64,000 bases of DNA, from contig NZ_JAVDQF010000001.1 of assembly GCF_031454135.1 (NCBI RefSeq), forward strand, positions 2,046,001 through 2,110,000. Direction: 5' to 3'. The notes under the pieces were generated by a model. It was given only the letters and a program-made list of their open reading frames with translations, searched no databases and was not told where the DNA came from. The position numbers and the translations under genes were made by a program. Below are positions 6,855 to 15,470 of the stretch, piece by piece. Source of the DNA: Arthrobacter russicus. Its GTDB lineage: Bacteria; Actinomycetota; Actinomycetes; Actinomycetales; Micrococcaceae. Positions within the stretch are counted from its first letter, which is position 1. Each line of letters begins with the position of its first letter.

Positions 6855-9044
6855 ATGAAATCCCCCAGCACTTCAGAGCGGTTCGTCGACCTGGACATCC
6901 AGGGGATGACCTGCGCCTCCTGCGTCGCCCGGGTGGAGAAGAAACTCAACCGGATCGACGGCGTACAAGCGGTGGTGAACCTGCCCCTGGAGTCGGCCCG
7001 GGTGCAGGTGCCGGCGGGAATCAGCGACGCCGAGCTGCTGGCCGCGGTCGAAGCCACCGGCTACCGCGCCACCGTGCAGGCCGCGCGTCCGGACCGCGGG
7101 GAGCCGACCCCGCATTCCGGCGCCGCCGAGCTGCTGCCCCGGCTGCTGGTTGCCGGAATACTGACCCTGCCGGTATTCCTGATCTCGATGCTTCCGGTTT
7201 TGCAGTTCGCCCATTGGGGCTGGGTAGTGGCCGCCCTGTCCTTGCCCGTGGTGAGCTATTCCGCCTGGGGGTTCCACAAGGCCGCGGTGGCCAATGCCCG
7301 GCACCTCGCGTCGACCATGGACACCTTGGTCTCGATCGGGGTGAGCGCCGCCTACCTGTTCTCGCTCGGCGAGCTGCTGGCGAATCCGGCCCTCACCGCG
7401 CATGCCGGCATGGAGATGGCCGGCGCCGGGCACCCGGCGCTCTACTTCGAAGTCGCGGCGGTGGTCACCACGTTCTTGCTGCTGGGCCGCTACTTGGAAG
7501 CCCGGTCGAAAGCGAAAGCCGGCGACGCGCTGATGGCACTGTTGAACCTCGGCGCGAAGCACGCCACCGTGCTGCGGCACGGCGAGGAATTCAAGATCCC
7601 AGCCGAACAGCTGGCGGTCGGTGAGGTGTTCGTCGTCCGGCCGGGTGAGAAGCTGCCCGCCGACGGCGAAGTCCTGGAAGGCCATTCCGCCATTGACACG
7701 TCCTTGGTCACCGGGGAGTCGGTTCCGGTCGAGGTGGCGCCGGGCGACCCGGTCACAGGCGCCACGATCAACGCCTCGGGACGGATTCTGGTCCGCGCCA
7801 CCCGGGTCGGCAGCGAGACGACCCTGGCCCAGATGGGCCGGCTGGTCAGTCAGGCGCAGAGTTCCAAGGCCCCGATCGCCAGGCTCGCCGATCGGATCAG
7901 TTCGGTCTTCGTGCCGGTGGTGCTCGGCATCGCCGTGCTCACCTTTGCACTCTGGTGGATCCTGAGCGGAGATCTACAAGCTGCTTTCACCGCCGCGGTG
8001 GCGGTACTGGTGATCGCCTGCCCTTGCGCCTTGGGTTTGGCGACTCCGGTGGCCCTGCTCGCCGGGACCGGCCGGGGCGCCCAACTGGGCATCCTGATCA
8101 AGGGGCCCCAAGTACTCGAAGACACCCGGACCGTGGACACCATCGTGCTCGACAAAACCGGCACCGTGACCAGTGGGCAGCTCGCCGTCAGCGCAGTGGA
8201 ACCGGCAGCCGGAATGGACCGCGAGCAGCTCCTGGCCCTGGCCGGCGCCCTGGAGCAGGGCAGCGAACACCCGGTGGCCAAAGCGATCATCGCGGCCGCG
8301 GCCGGCCCGCTCAATCCGGTCACGGATTTCCAGGCGACCGCCGGTGGCGGCATCCGGGGCGCGGTGGCCGGCCGCGCGGTACTCGCCGGCACTGCGGATT
8401 TCCTAAAGCGCAACGGAGTAGCCGCCGGGGCGCCCAGCCAGGCCGTGGGCACCCAGTTCCAGGTGGCCGTCGGCGGTGTTTTCGCCGGAACCATCGTGCT
8501 CGCCGACTCCGTGAAGCCCGGCTCCGCTGCCGCGATCGAGAAATTGCGTGCCCTCGGCCTGCGCCCGCTGCTGCTCACCGGGGACAATGCCGGGAGCGCC
8601 GCGGAAGTCGCGGCCGCCGTCGGCATTCCGGCTGTCGACGTGCATGCCGGGGTACGGCCGGAAGGCAAGGTCGCCGTCGTACGCGGGCTCCAGGCCGGCG
8701 GCGCCACGGTCGCGATGGCCGGCGACGGTGTGAACGACGCCGCAGCATTGGCGCAAGCGGATCTGGGCATTGCCATGGGTTCCGGAACCGACGTCGCGAT
8801 CGAAGCCGCAGACCTGACCGTCATGGGCAACGATCTGGCCCAGGTGGCCACCGCGATCGGCCTTTCCCGGGCCACCCTGCGAACCATCAAAGTGAACCTG
8901 TTCTGGGCGTTCGCCTACAACACTTTGGGCATTCCAGTGGCCGCACTCGGTCTGCTCAACCCGATGATCGCCGGCATCGCGATGGCCGCGAGTTCAGTCC
9001 TGGTGGTGGCCAACTCGCTGCGCTTGCGCAGCTTCGGCCGGTAA
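6855..9044 (+). CDS. copA: Copper-exporting P1B-type ATPase CopA
   Basis: This 729-residue inner-membrane pump expels Cu(I) using ATP. It has one N-terminal HMA domain (GMTCASC, Cys20/Cys23), the membrane metal site CPCALGLATP (Cys389/Cys391), the actuator motif TGES, the phosphorylation motif DKTGT (Asp433), the nucleotide-domain HP dipeptide and GDGVND (about residue 623). GGAGGCAG lies just before the ATG. It follows copZ by about 100 bp within the CsoR-controlled operon. Its last 51 bases overlap the 3' end of the convergent eamA gene, an unusually long tail-to-tail overlap. Confidence 0.95.
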   Translation: MKSPSTSERFVDLDIQGMTCASCVARVEKKLNRIDGVQAVVNLPLESARVQVPAGISDAELLAAVEATGYRATVQAARPDRGEPTPHSGAAELLPRLLVAGILTLPVFLISMLPVLQFAHWGWVVAALSLPVVSYSAWGFHKAAVANARHLASTMDTLVSIGVSAAYLFSLGELLANPALTAHAGMEMAGAGHPALYFEVAAVVTTFLLLGRYLEARSKAKAGDALMALLNLGAKHATVLRHGEEFKIPAEQLAVGEVFVVRPGEKLPADGEVLEGHSAIDTSLVTGESVPVEVAPGDPVTGATINASGRILVRATRVGSETTLAQMGRLVSQAQSSKAPIARLADRISSVFVPVVLGIAVLTFALWWILSGDLQAAFTAAVAVLVIACPCALGLATPVALLAGTGRGAQLGILIKGPQVLEDTRTVDTIVLDKTGTVTSGQLAVSAVEPAAGMDREQLLALAGALEQGSEHPVAKAIIAAAAGPLNPVTDFQATAGGGIRGAVAGRAVLAGTADFLKRNGVAAGAPSQAVGTQFQVAVGGVFAGTIVLADSVKPGSAAAIEKLRALGLRPLLLTGDNAGSAAEVAAAVGIPAVDVHAGVRPEGKVAVVRGLQAGGATVAMAGDGVNDAAALAQADLGIAMGSGTDVAIEAADLTVMGNDLAQVATAIGLSRATLRTIKVNLFWAFAYNTLGIPVAALGLLNPMIAGIAMAASSVLVVANSLRLRSFGR

Positions 9045-10064
9045 TAGTTCTTCCCCCGCCGGGTTCCGGTCCGGCAATGCCGAAGCCTCCGGCGTCCACT
9101 CGGCTGCCGGATCGTGCCCCGCGTCCGGGCCCGCAGAGTCCGCCTGGCGCAGCTCGCCGACCCGGACCAGAACCACCCCGAGCACGATCAGGAGCCCACC
9201 CAGGAGCTGGATCGTGCGCGGCAATTCGGCCAACAGCAGCCAAGCCCAGAGCACCGCGAAGAGCACTTCCACGAGGGAAACGAAAGAGGCGATCCGAGTG
9301 CCCAAGCGACGCACGCCCATGATGCCGAAGACATAGGAGAACACCGTGCTCAGCAGCACCAAACCCAATAACGGCACCAGCCAGCTGACCCGCTGACCGG
9401 CGAAAACCACATCCGAGGTGCTCATGGTCAGCGGCATCAACCCGGTCAGGCCCAAGATGCCGATCAGCAGCGCGCCGAAGACCATTCCGCCACCGGCCAT
9501 CAACACCGGCGGAACCACATCGTCCGCCCGGGCGGACATGATGAAGTAGAACGCGGAACAGACCGCCGCGGCCAGGCCCCAAAGCACCCCGACGACGTCG
9601 ATCGACTGGCTGCCGTTCAGGTCGAGCACCAGGAACAAGCCGCCGATGGCGCTCAGCGCGCCCGCAATGGTCAACACCCGGGGGCTGCGCCGGGTCAACG
9701 CCCAGCTGTACAGCACCAGCAACACCGGGGAAAGGTATTCCAGCAGCAGCGCAACACCCACGGAGAGGTGCTGCACCGCGTTGAAGAAGAACAATTGGCA
9801 CAAAGCGATCGGCACCATGCCGTATACCGCGATCCGCCACAGCGATCCGCACACACTTGCCCATCGACGCACCAGGACGAAAACCACCGGGACCAGCATG
9901 ACGATTGCAGCACCGCCGATCCGGCCCAGCGCGGCGGCTCCGGAGGACCAGCCGGATTCGAAGAGCGACTTCGCGAAGGTGCCGGAAAAGCCGAAGGCCG
10001 CAGCCGAAGCCAAAGCGAGTCCCAGACCGGACAACGCCGTGCGCGAAGTGGTGTTCATGGTCAT
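8994..10064 (-). CDS. EamA/RhtA-type drug/metabolite exporter
   Basis: This DMT-superfamily membrane protein of about 356 residues has ten predicted helices in two EamA repeats; the second repeat includes the typical SLVEVLFAVLWAWLLLAELP segment. Family members export amino acids and other metabolites. An extended Glu/Ala/Pro-rich tail of about 50 residues follows the last helix, and part of it is read through the end of copA on the other strand. The ATG at 10064 (MTMNTTS) has GGAA 7-10 bases upstream; another in-frame ATG lies at 10058. It is divergent from a CGNR regulator, a pairing that suggests local control. Confidence 0.85.
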   Translation of the reverse strand: MTMNTTSRTALSGLGLALASAAAFGFSGTFAKSLFESGWSSGAAALGRIGGAAIVMLVPVVFVLVRRWASVCGSLWRIAVYGMVPIALCQLFFFNAVQHLSVGVALLLEYLSPVLLVLYSWALTRRSPRVLTIAGALSAIGGLFLVLDLNGSQSIDVVGVLWGLAAAVCSAFYFIMSARADDVVPPVLMAGGGMVFGALLIGILGLTGLMPLTMSTSDVVFAGQRVSWLVPLLGLVLLSTVFSYVFGIMGVRRLGTRIASFVSLVEVLFAVLWAWLLLAELPRTIQLLGGLLIVLGVVLVRVGELRQADSAGPDAGHDPAAEWTPEASALPDRNPAGEELLPAEAAQAQRVGHHQD

Positions 10065-10130
10065 CTCAAATATTCCGTCGTTTGATCCCGCGGCACGCCG
10101 CATCCTGCAGATTTCTTGAGCTACCGCTCA

Positions 10131-10162
10131 TGTCATCAGCAAAGTGAGTTACGCTAATGACA
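10131..10162. promoter_or_regulatory. Inverted repeat between eamA and the CGNR regulator gene
   Basis: TGTCATCAGC (10131-10140) and GCTAATGACA (10153-10162) match as an inverted repeat at 9 of 10 positions, 12 bp apart. The site sits in the divergent promoter region and is the best candidate operator for the CGNR protein. Confidence 0.45.
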
Positions 10163-10190
10163 ATACGCTTTGTCTGAATCAGGAGCCAAC

Positions 10191-10730
10191 ATGGTCTTTG
10201 CTCATGACACGGAGGACGCGCTGCGCGGCGTCGCGGCCTTGGTCAACACCGGCGCGAATGCCGACTCCCTGCGCACATTCGACGAGCTGGACGAGTTCGT
10301 CCAAGCGCAGCAGTACAGCGGCTCCAGGACCCACGACGCGGCCGAATTGCGTGGCGTGCTGGCTTTGCGCAGCCGGCTCGCCGGGCTCTGGAGTGCCCCC
10401 GAGGACGTGATGGTGCAGGAAACCAACGCGATCCTGCGCGAAGCGAAAGCCCTGCCGCAATTGGTGAAGCACGACGGCTTGGATTGGCACCTGCACGCGA
10501 CCGCACCGGAAGCGGAACTCGCCGTGCGGATCGGCGTCGAGGCAGCCATGGCGTTGACCGATGTGGTCCGGGCCGGCGAATTGGCGCGGCTGAGGATCTG
10601 CGCTGCGGAGGACTGCCACGCCGTGGTGCTGGATCTGTCCAAGAACCGTTCCCGCCGGTTCTGCGACACCGGCAACTGCGCGAACCGGACGCACGTGGCG
10701 GCCTACCGGGCCCGGAAGGCCTCCGCCTAG
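10191..10730 (+). CDS. CGNR zinc-finger regulator (ABATE domain)
   Basis: The protein has 179 residues. The N-terminal two thirds correspond to the ABATE domain and the C-terminus to a CGNR zinc finger: CAAEDC...FCDTGNCANRTHVAAYRAR carries the four Cys of the metal site. Proteins of this class are putative transcription regulators, often next to transporters. The ATG at 10191 follows AGGAGCC; an upstream in-frame TTG at 10170 is less likely. Divergent placement from the EamA exporter suggests that it controls that gene. Confidence 0.8.
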   Translation: MVFAHDTEDALRGVAALVNTGANADSLRTFDELDEFVQAQQYSGSRTHDAAELRGVLALRSRLAGLWSAPEDVMVQETNAILREAKALPQLVKHDGLDWHLHATAPEAELAVRIGVEAAMALTDVVRAGELARLRICAAEDCHAVVLDLSKNRSRRFCDTGNCANRTHVAAYRARKASA

Positions 10731-10772
10731 CCCCGCCGGCCCGTCCGCTTCCCTTTCTGCGAAAACAGCTGC

Positions 10773-10790
10773 GCCCGGGTTGCCCCGGGC
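10773..10790 (+). terminator. Possible weak terminator hairpin after the CGNR gene
   Basis: GCCCGGG (10773-10779) pairs with CCCGGGC (10784-10790) around a 4-base loop. No T-run follows, so termination would be weak or factor-dependent. Confidence 0.35.
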
Positions 10791-10952
10791 AAGAAGCCAA
10801 CTGTCCAACGTTGCCGCAAATTCACAGGTACAGTCACAGCCAATCACGCTTGTCCGGATAAACATCTTCACATAGACTCCAAAACATCGTTATTGATTAC
10901 TAACTCGTCTTTAACGAATAAATGTTGCCTATTTTCGAAGAGGATATAGACA

Positions 10953-11210
10953 GTGAAGAAATTAATCAGAAATTCGATCGGCGCCGTTACAATTGCGGGA
11001 GCGATCGCTGGCGGCGCTCTACTCACCGCCCCTCTGGCCGGCGCACTCGCGCCTGGAACGTATTTCCTGCCTAACGAAAATGCTTGCTACGGCGCGCAGG
11101 ACCGCATGGAACGAAGTGGATTCACGATTACCCAGCGTTGCACCTACAGCGGCCCGATGTTCCTTGGCTGGCGCACCGCGGACGGCCCGTGGCTGTTTGT
11201 GGCGAAATAG
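10953..11210 (+). CDS. Small secreted protein of unknown function, 85 residues
   Basis: A GTG start begins a clear signal peptide (MKKLIRNS then a hydrophobic stretch ending in an APLAGALA-type cleavage region), leaving a mature part of roughly 50 residues. The mature part has two Cys (NENACYG and TQRCTYS), which could form one disulfide, and is rich in aromatic residues and Gly. I do not recognise the family. It stands alone, preceded by an AT-rich region with lower GC than its neighbours and followed by a 62-bp perfect palindrome. Confidence 0.7.
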   Translation: MKKLIRNSIGAVTIAGAIAGGALLTAPLAGALAPGTYFLPNENACYGAQDRMERSGFTITQRCTYSGPMFLGWRTADGPWLFVAK

Positions 11211-11228
11211 CTCGGCATACCCTTAAGG

Positions 11229-11290
11229 ATTAATGCACTCTGGGTGGTGGCATCAACAATTGTTGATGCCACCACCCAGAGTGCATTAAT
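11229..11290. repeat. 62-bp perfect palindrome between convergent genes (probable bidirectional terminator)
   Basis: The bases 11229-11259 and 11260-11290 are exact reverse complements with no loop, so either strand can fold into a 31-bp hairpin. It lies between the stop of the small secreted protein (+) and the stop of an ABC permease gene (-). Its position fits a shared terminator, but there is no good T-run, and the length without a single mismatch is unusual. Confidence 0.7.
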
Positions 11291-11303
11291 TATTGATTGG
11301 AAG

Positions 11304-12212
11304 TTACTTCATCGTTCCCTGCGACACTGAACCTTGCAGCTGGCGTTGGAAGATGACATAGACGATCAGCACCGGGACTACGGTGATCACTACCGCGGCG
11401 AACAATGAGCCGTAGTTGACGTTGTAGTTCGCACCGGTCGCGAACGCGCCCAAAACTTGTGAAAGCAGTCGATTCTCCGGAACCCTGGCGTTCAAGGCCA
11501 CGGCGAGCAGATATTGGTTCCACAAGCCCACGAAGTTCAGAATCGCCACGGATGCCAATCCAGGCCGCGCCATCGGCAGCATGACTTGGAAAAAGGTCCG
11601 CCACTCCCCGGCTCCGTCGATCGCAGCGGCTTCACCGATCTCGAAGGGCAGAGATTTGAAGAAGGAGAACAGGAAGAAGACCGTGAACGGGAGCGCGAAC
11701 GAGACGAAGACCAGGATCAGCCCAAGATGGGTGCCCAAAAGGCCTAGACTCTGCAAGATTCCGAACAACGGAACAATGGCCAAAAAGATTGGAAACGTCA
11801 GACCAGCAAGCATTCCGATGTAGATGGCGCGACTGCCCCAGAACTTGAACCGCGCCAAGACGTAGGCGCACATTGAGCCAAGCAGCATCACCAGAACCAA
11901 GGAACAGCCGACGACGATGATCGTGCTGAGGAATGCCCCGCCGATCTTCGAATCCGTCCAGGCGTTCGCATAGTTCTCAAATCGCCAAACCTTGGGCAAG
12001 GCGAAGGGGGAGTCGAAAATCTCGGAGCTGGTCTTGAACGAGCTCAACAAAGTCCAGAGCAACGGCAGCACCACGATGACCGACCAGATCACCAAAATCG
12101 TGTGCGAAACGCCGCCAACGACCTTGTCCCCGGTGCTGGTCTTGGGCTTGCGCAGATCCAAAGCCCCTGATGCGGCCCGGGTTTTCGGCGGTGAAGTCAA
12201 TTGAGCAGTCAT
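11304..12212 (-). CDS. Carbohydrate ABC transporter permease, MalG type (amino-sugar locus)
   Basis: This 302-residue membrane protein has six predicted helices, with the EAA loop EAAAIDGAGEWRTFFQVMLP. It is the last gene of an operon running RpiR regulator, SIS protein, binding protein, permease, permease. Its ATG overlaps the stop of the preceding permease by one base. It forms the import channel with that permease, probably for N-acetylglucosamine or a chito-oligosaccharide given the NgcE-like binding protein. No ATPase is encoded here. Confidence 0.87.
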   Translation of the reverse strand: MTAQLTSPPKTRAASGALDLRKPKTSTGDKVVGGVSHTILVIWSVIVVLPLLWTLLSSFKTSSEIFDSPFALPKVWRFENYANAWTDSKIGGAFLSTIIVVGCSLVLVMLLGSMCAYVLARFKFWGSRAIYIGMLAGLTFPIFLAIVPLFGILQSLGLLGTHLGLILVFVSFALPFTVFFLFSFFKSLPFEIGEAAAIDGAGEWRTFFQVMLPMARPGLASVAILNFVGLWNQYLLAVALNARVPENRLLSQVLGAFATGANYNVNYGSLFAAVVITVVPVLIVYVIFQRQLQGSVSQGTMK

Positions 12213-13201
12213 CAGTACGAGGTGTCCTTACTTCCACCGGTGAGCTTGTTCACCAGGAAAACCAAGCCGGCAAAGCAAAGGGTCAACAGCGCTGCGATGA
12301 CCGCCATGGCGCAAGCCAAGCCAAAACTGCCTTTTGTGAATGCCGTCCGCAACAGGTTCTGCGCCATCACCCAGGTTGAATTCTCTGGACCACCGTCAGG
12401 ATTCAGTGCCGCCATGTAGACGAAGGCATCCAGAGCCAGGATTCCCATGTAGATGAAGGCCGTTTGTACATTGTCGCGAATCAACGGGATGGTGATCGAG
12501 ACCGCCAATCGGAAGCGACCAGCACCGTCGATTCTGGCCGCTTCGTAGATCTCCGCCGGCACGCCTTTGATCGCCGCGATGAACAGCACCATGTAGAAGC
12601 CCACCAAGCCCCAGATGATGACGAAAATGCTGGCGCCCATCGCAGTGCTCGCCGAGCCCAGCCAATTCGAGCCCTCGATCCCGAATAGCCCGAGGATACT
12701 GTTCAACAGCCCGCCATTCGGGGTGTAGACCTGAGCCCAGATGATGCCGATGGCGATTGCCGGAATCACATAGGGGAAGAATGAGACCACCCGGTAGAAG
12801 CTTGAACCCTTCAGACCCCGGATCTGTCCCCGACTCGGCCCGCCAATGGTCACCATCGTGGAAAAGATCAAAGCGATGACGATCGTGACGATCGGCACGA
12901 TGACCGCCAGAATCACGTTGTTCAGCAGGGCCTTCATGAACAGTTCGTCTTGGAAAACTTTGACAAAGTTGTCGAGCCCCACGAACGTGAAGTTCGTCGT
13001 AAAGCCGGACCAGTTGGTCAATGAATAGTAGATCGCCTGAACAAACGGGGAGACTACGAAAAACAAGTACAACGCCAGCGGCAAGCCCAGGAACACCAGG
13101 AAGAAACTCACCTTGTCCCAGGTGAGCTTCTTCCTGCCGCCACGGCGGGTGGCGACGTTGTCGTCGCCACCCGCCGATGGCTTCAATGGAACAGAAGTCA
13201 C
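12212..13201 (-). CDS. Carbohydrate ABC transporter permease, MalF type (amino-sugar locus)
   Basis: This 329-residue membrane protein has six predicted helices and the EAA loop EAARIDGAGRFRLAVSITIP. A cytoplasmic N-terminus of about 30 residues carries a basic TRRGGRKK stretch. Translation starts at GTG 13201, which overlaps the stop of the binding-protein gene (GTGA), so the two are coupled. It pairs with the MalG-type permease that follows. The family call is firm; the substrate is inferred from the binding protein and the neighbouring kinase. Confidence 0.87.
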   Translation of the reverse strand: MTSVPLKPSAGGDDNVATRRGGRKKLTWDKVSFFLVFLGLPLALYLFFVVSPFVQAIYYSLTNWSGFTTNFTFVGLDNFVKVFQDELFMKALLNNVILAVIVPIVTIVIALIFSTMVTIGGPSRGQIRGLKGSSFYRVVSFFPYVIPAIAIGIIWAQVYTPNGGLLNSILGLFGIEGSNWLGSASTAMGASIFVIIWGLVGFYMVLFIAAIKGVPAEIYEAARIDGAGRFRLAVSITIPLIRDNVQTAFIYMGILALDAFVYMAALNPDGGPENSTWVMAQNLLRTAFTKGSFGLACAMAVIAALLTLCFAGLVFLVNKLTGGSKDTSY

Positions 13202-14610
13202 TTCACTTCAACCTTCGTCACCGACGAGTCGTTGCGGATCTTGTCGAAGATCTTTTGCGACTCGGAGGTCAGCGTCGCCACATCGGACTGCCCGTCCAAG
13301 AAGCTGTTCCACAGCGTGAGGAAGTCCTTGTTGGTGCCGTAGAAGTCATTGAAATTGAAAGTAAAGACTTTACTGCCGGCGGCTTCGATCATCTTGGTCT
13401 GCGAAACCAGCGCGGTGGAACCGAAACCGTCGGCCGGTACCGTGCCCTTGACGATGGTGGGCGCCAACTTGGTCTTGGCGAAGTTGGTAGCGGCGTCCTT
13501 CGACAGCATCGTGCGCAGCAGTTCCTTAGCGCCCGGCACGTTGTTTCCCTTGCTCGGAATCATGAACGGCTCGCCCGCTGCGCTGTGCAGCGTCTCGGCG
13601 GGCAGCTTGGAGTTCGCGGAAACCGTGAACGCCGGCACCCCGGCCATCTTGAAGTCCGCTTTGGTCTGGTCCTTCATTTCGTTTTCGATCCAGGAACCGG
13701 AAGGGTAGAGCAGGGCCTCTTGCTTATTGGCCCATTGCGCCTGTGCCACTTTGAAATCGGTGCCAGAGCCGCCGGGTACGAAGTAACCCTTCTGCACTGC
13801 CTCGGCGATCTTGTTGAACACGGCCTGGATAGCCGGGTGCGACCATGAATCGGCCTTGAGATTCTCCAGCGCGATCCGGACCTCGTCGCCGCCTTCCTTG
13901 ACTGCTGAGCTGACCGCGAGTTCCATGTAGTAAGTTGCCGCCTGCTTGCCCCAAACGAAGAGCTTGATGCCTTTTTCTGCCGCCTTGGCGCCGAGTGCCA
14001 GAGCCTCGTCCCAGGTCTTCGGCGGAGTCCACCCATTGGCTTCGAAGAGCGAGCCGGAGTACCACACGGCATACACGGTGAGCGCATAGTTCAGGGCGAC
14101 GAATTTTCCGCCGAAGGTGCCCGGAGCCGTCACGCCTTCATACAGCGTGTCCTTGATCGGGGTGCCTTCGAGGTTCTTGGCGTTGATCACCGAGTTGAGG
14201 TCTTCGAGCTGCTCCAGGATCGTGCTGATGCCGATTGACTTGGCACCGGAGTTGTCGAGCAAGTCCGGCGGGGTCCCGCCCGCGAAGCGGGGCTGGAGCT
14301 CTCCGGAGATGTCGGTTGACGGCGACACCTTGATGGTTACTCCGCCATGGGATTTCTTCACTACGTCGGCAGCGAACTGCACGTAGTCAATGCCGTATCC
14401 GCCGTCGAAGACTACCGCGTCGATGGTCGAGTTGTCCGCCAAACCGAACGGGTTCGAGTCGGATACGGTGCCAGTCTGGCCGCCCCCGGAGGTGCTGCCG
14501 CCGCCGGACGCGCAGGATGCCAGCGTGCCGCCGAGCGGGACCAGTACGGCTGCGGCGAGCGCGCCGCGCAGGAAGCCGCGCCGTTCAAAAGATTTGGTCT
14601 CGATAGTCAT
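13198..14610 (-). CDS. N-acetylglucosamine-type ABC transporter substrate-binding lipoprotein
   Basis: This 470-residue protein has a signal that combines a twin-arginine-like ERRGFLRG with the lipobox LASC (Cys33), suggesting Tat export and lipid anchoring. The overall pattern resembles the NgcE group of binding proteins for N-acetylglucosamine and diacetylchitobiose. The start ATG at 14610 has GGGAAGG upstream. It lies 77 bp after the SIS-protein gene and overlaps the first permease gene. RpiR, SIS and BadF-kinase neighbours support an amino-sugar substrate, but the identity is an inference. Confidence 0.82.
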   Translation of the reverse strand: MTIETKSFERRGFLRGALAAAVLVPLGGTLASCASGGGSTSGGGQTGTVSDSNPFGLADNSTIDAVVFDGGYGIDYVQFAADVVKKSHGGVTIKVSPSTDISGELQPRFAGGTPPDLLDNSGAKSIGISTILEQLEDLNSVINAKNLEGTPIKDTLYEGVTAPGTFGGKFVALNYALTVYAVWYSGSLFEANGWTPPKTWDEALALGAKAAEKGIKLFVWGKQAATYYMELAVSSAVKEGGDEVRIALENLKADSWSHPAIQAVFNKIAEAVQKGYFVPGGSGTDFKVAQAQWANKQEALLYPSGSWIENEMKDQTKADFKMAGVPAFTVSANSKLPAETLHSAAGEPFMIPSKGNNVPGAKELLRTMLSKDAATNFAKTKLAPTIVKGTVPADGFGSTALVSQTKMIEAAGSKVFTFNFNDFYGTNKDFLTLWNSFLDGQSDVATLTSESQKIFDKIRNDSSVTKVEVK

Positions 14611-14687
14611 TTCTTGCCTTCCCTATATGGTGCGATTGTCATTGCTGTTGTGGCGCCATTGCACTGCCCGGGTCAATCGGGCCCAGC

Positions 14688-15470
14688 TCATGAAACCTGC
14701 CGGATTCGCTCGGCATAGAGGTCCTCCAGAGCATTGTTGTGTTCATCCCCGCCAGGGACGTTCGCCGAAATGTAGAACGGCGGGCGTTCCCCGGATTCGG
14801 CCAATTTCGCCGCAGTGCCGATGGTCAGCAACTGGGCGATGTAGGCCGCCGTCAACGAAGACACGGCCCCCACGCCGGTGCCGTCCGCTGTGGTCAAAGT
14901 GGTGTCGCCGAACGGCGCCAGGTTGTCGATCACGACGTCGGCCACTTCACTGAGCCGCTTGCCGCTGGAATGCTTGGGTTCTACCGCGTTGGTGTGCGCC
15001 AGGCTGGTCACCGCGATGAGTTTGTGGCCGCGGGCTTTCACGGCCAGGGCCAGCTCGACGATCGAACCGTTGACCCCGGAATTCGAAGCGATCAGGAACA
15101 CGTCCCGCGGATCGATCGGGTAGAGCGAGAGCAGATCGCCGATCACCTCGGGGTTGCGCTCCAAAGCGGAGCCGGTGAGGATCTCCGGCTGGTACCCGCC
15201 GCGCAGCACCAGGGCCCGGAGGGTGATCCGGCTGGTCGGAATCAGCCCGCCGGCCCGGCCGGCGATTTCCATCGCGAAGGCCTCTGAGTGGCCGGTCCCG
15301 AATGCCTGGATCACGCCGCCGGCGCGCACCGCATCGGCGAACAGCTGGACAGCGGCGTCGAACCCGCCGGCGTCGGCGGTTTCCGCGAGCTGCGAAAGCC
15401 GGCTGGAGACCTGTTCGCTGAAGTCCTGCATCAAGGCTTTTTCTTCCGTGCGCCCAATGAGATCAGACAA
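14688..15470 (-). CDS. SIS-domain phosphosugar-binding protein
   Basis: This 260-residue protein is built around a sugar-isomerase (SIS) domain; the loops AFGTGHSEAFAMEIAGRAGG and IASNSGVNGS are the usual phosphosugar-binding elements. Such proteins isomerise, hydrolyse or sense phosphosugars. A TTG at 15470 follows GAGGAAG and overlaps the end of the rpiR gene by 8 bp, which suggests coupling; an ATG at 15431 is the alternative start. The product probably acts on the phosphorylated sugar formed by the divergent BadF-type kinase. The exact reaction cannot be read from the sequence; a MurQ-like etherase is possible but not shown. Confidence 0.78.
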   Translation of the reverse strand: MSDLIGRTEEKALMQDFSEQVSSRLSQLAETADAGGFDAAVQLFADAVRAGGVIQAFGTGHSEAFAMEIAGRAGGLIPTSRITLRALVLRGGYQPEILTGSALERNPEVIGDLLSLYPIDPRDVFLIASNSGVNGSIVELALAVKARGHKLIAVTSLAHTNAVEPKHSSGKRLSEVADVVIDNLAPFGDTTLTTADGTGVGAVSSLTAAYIAQLLTIGTAAKLAESGERPPFYISANVPGGDEHNNALEDLYAERIRQVS

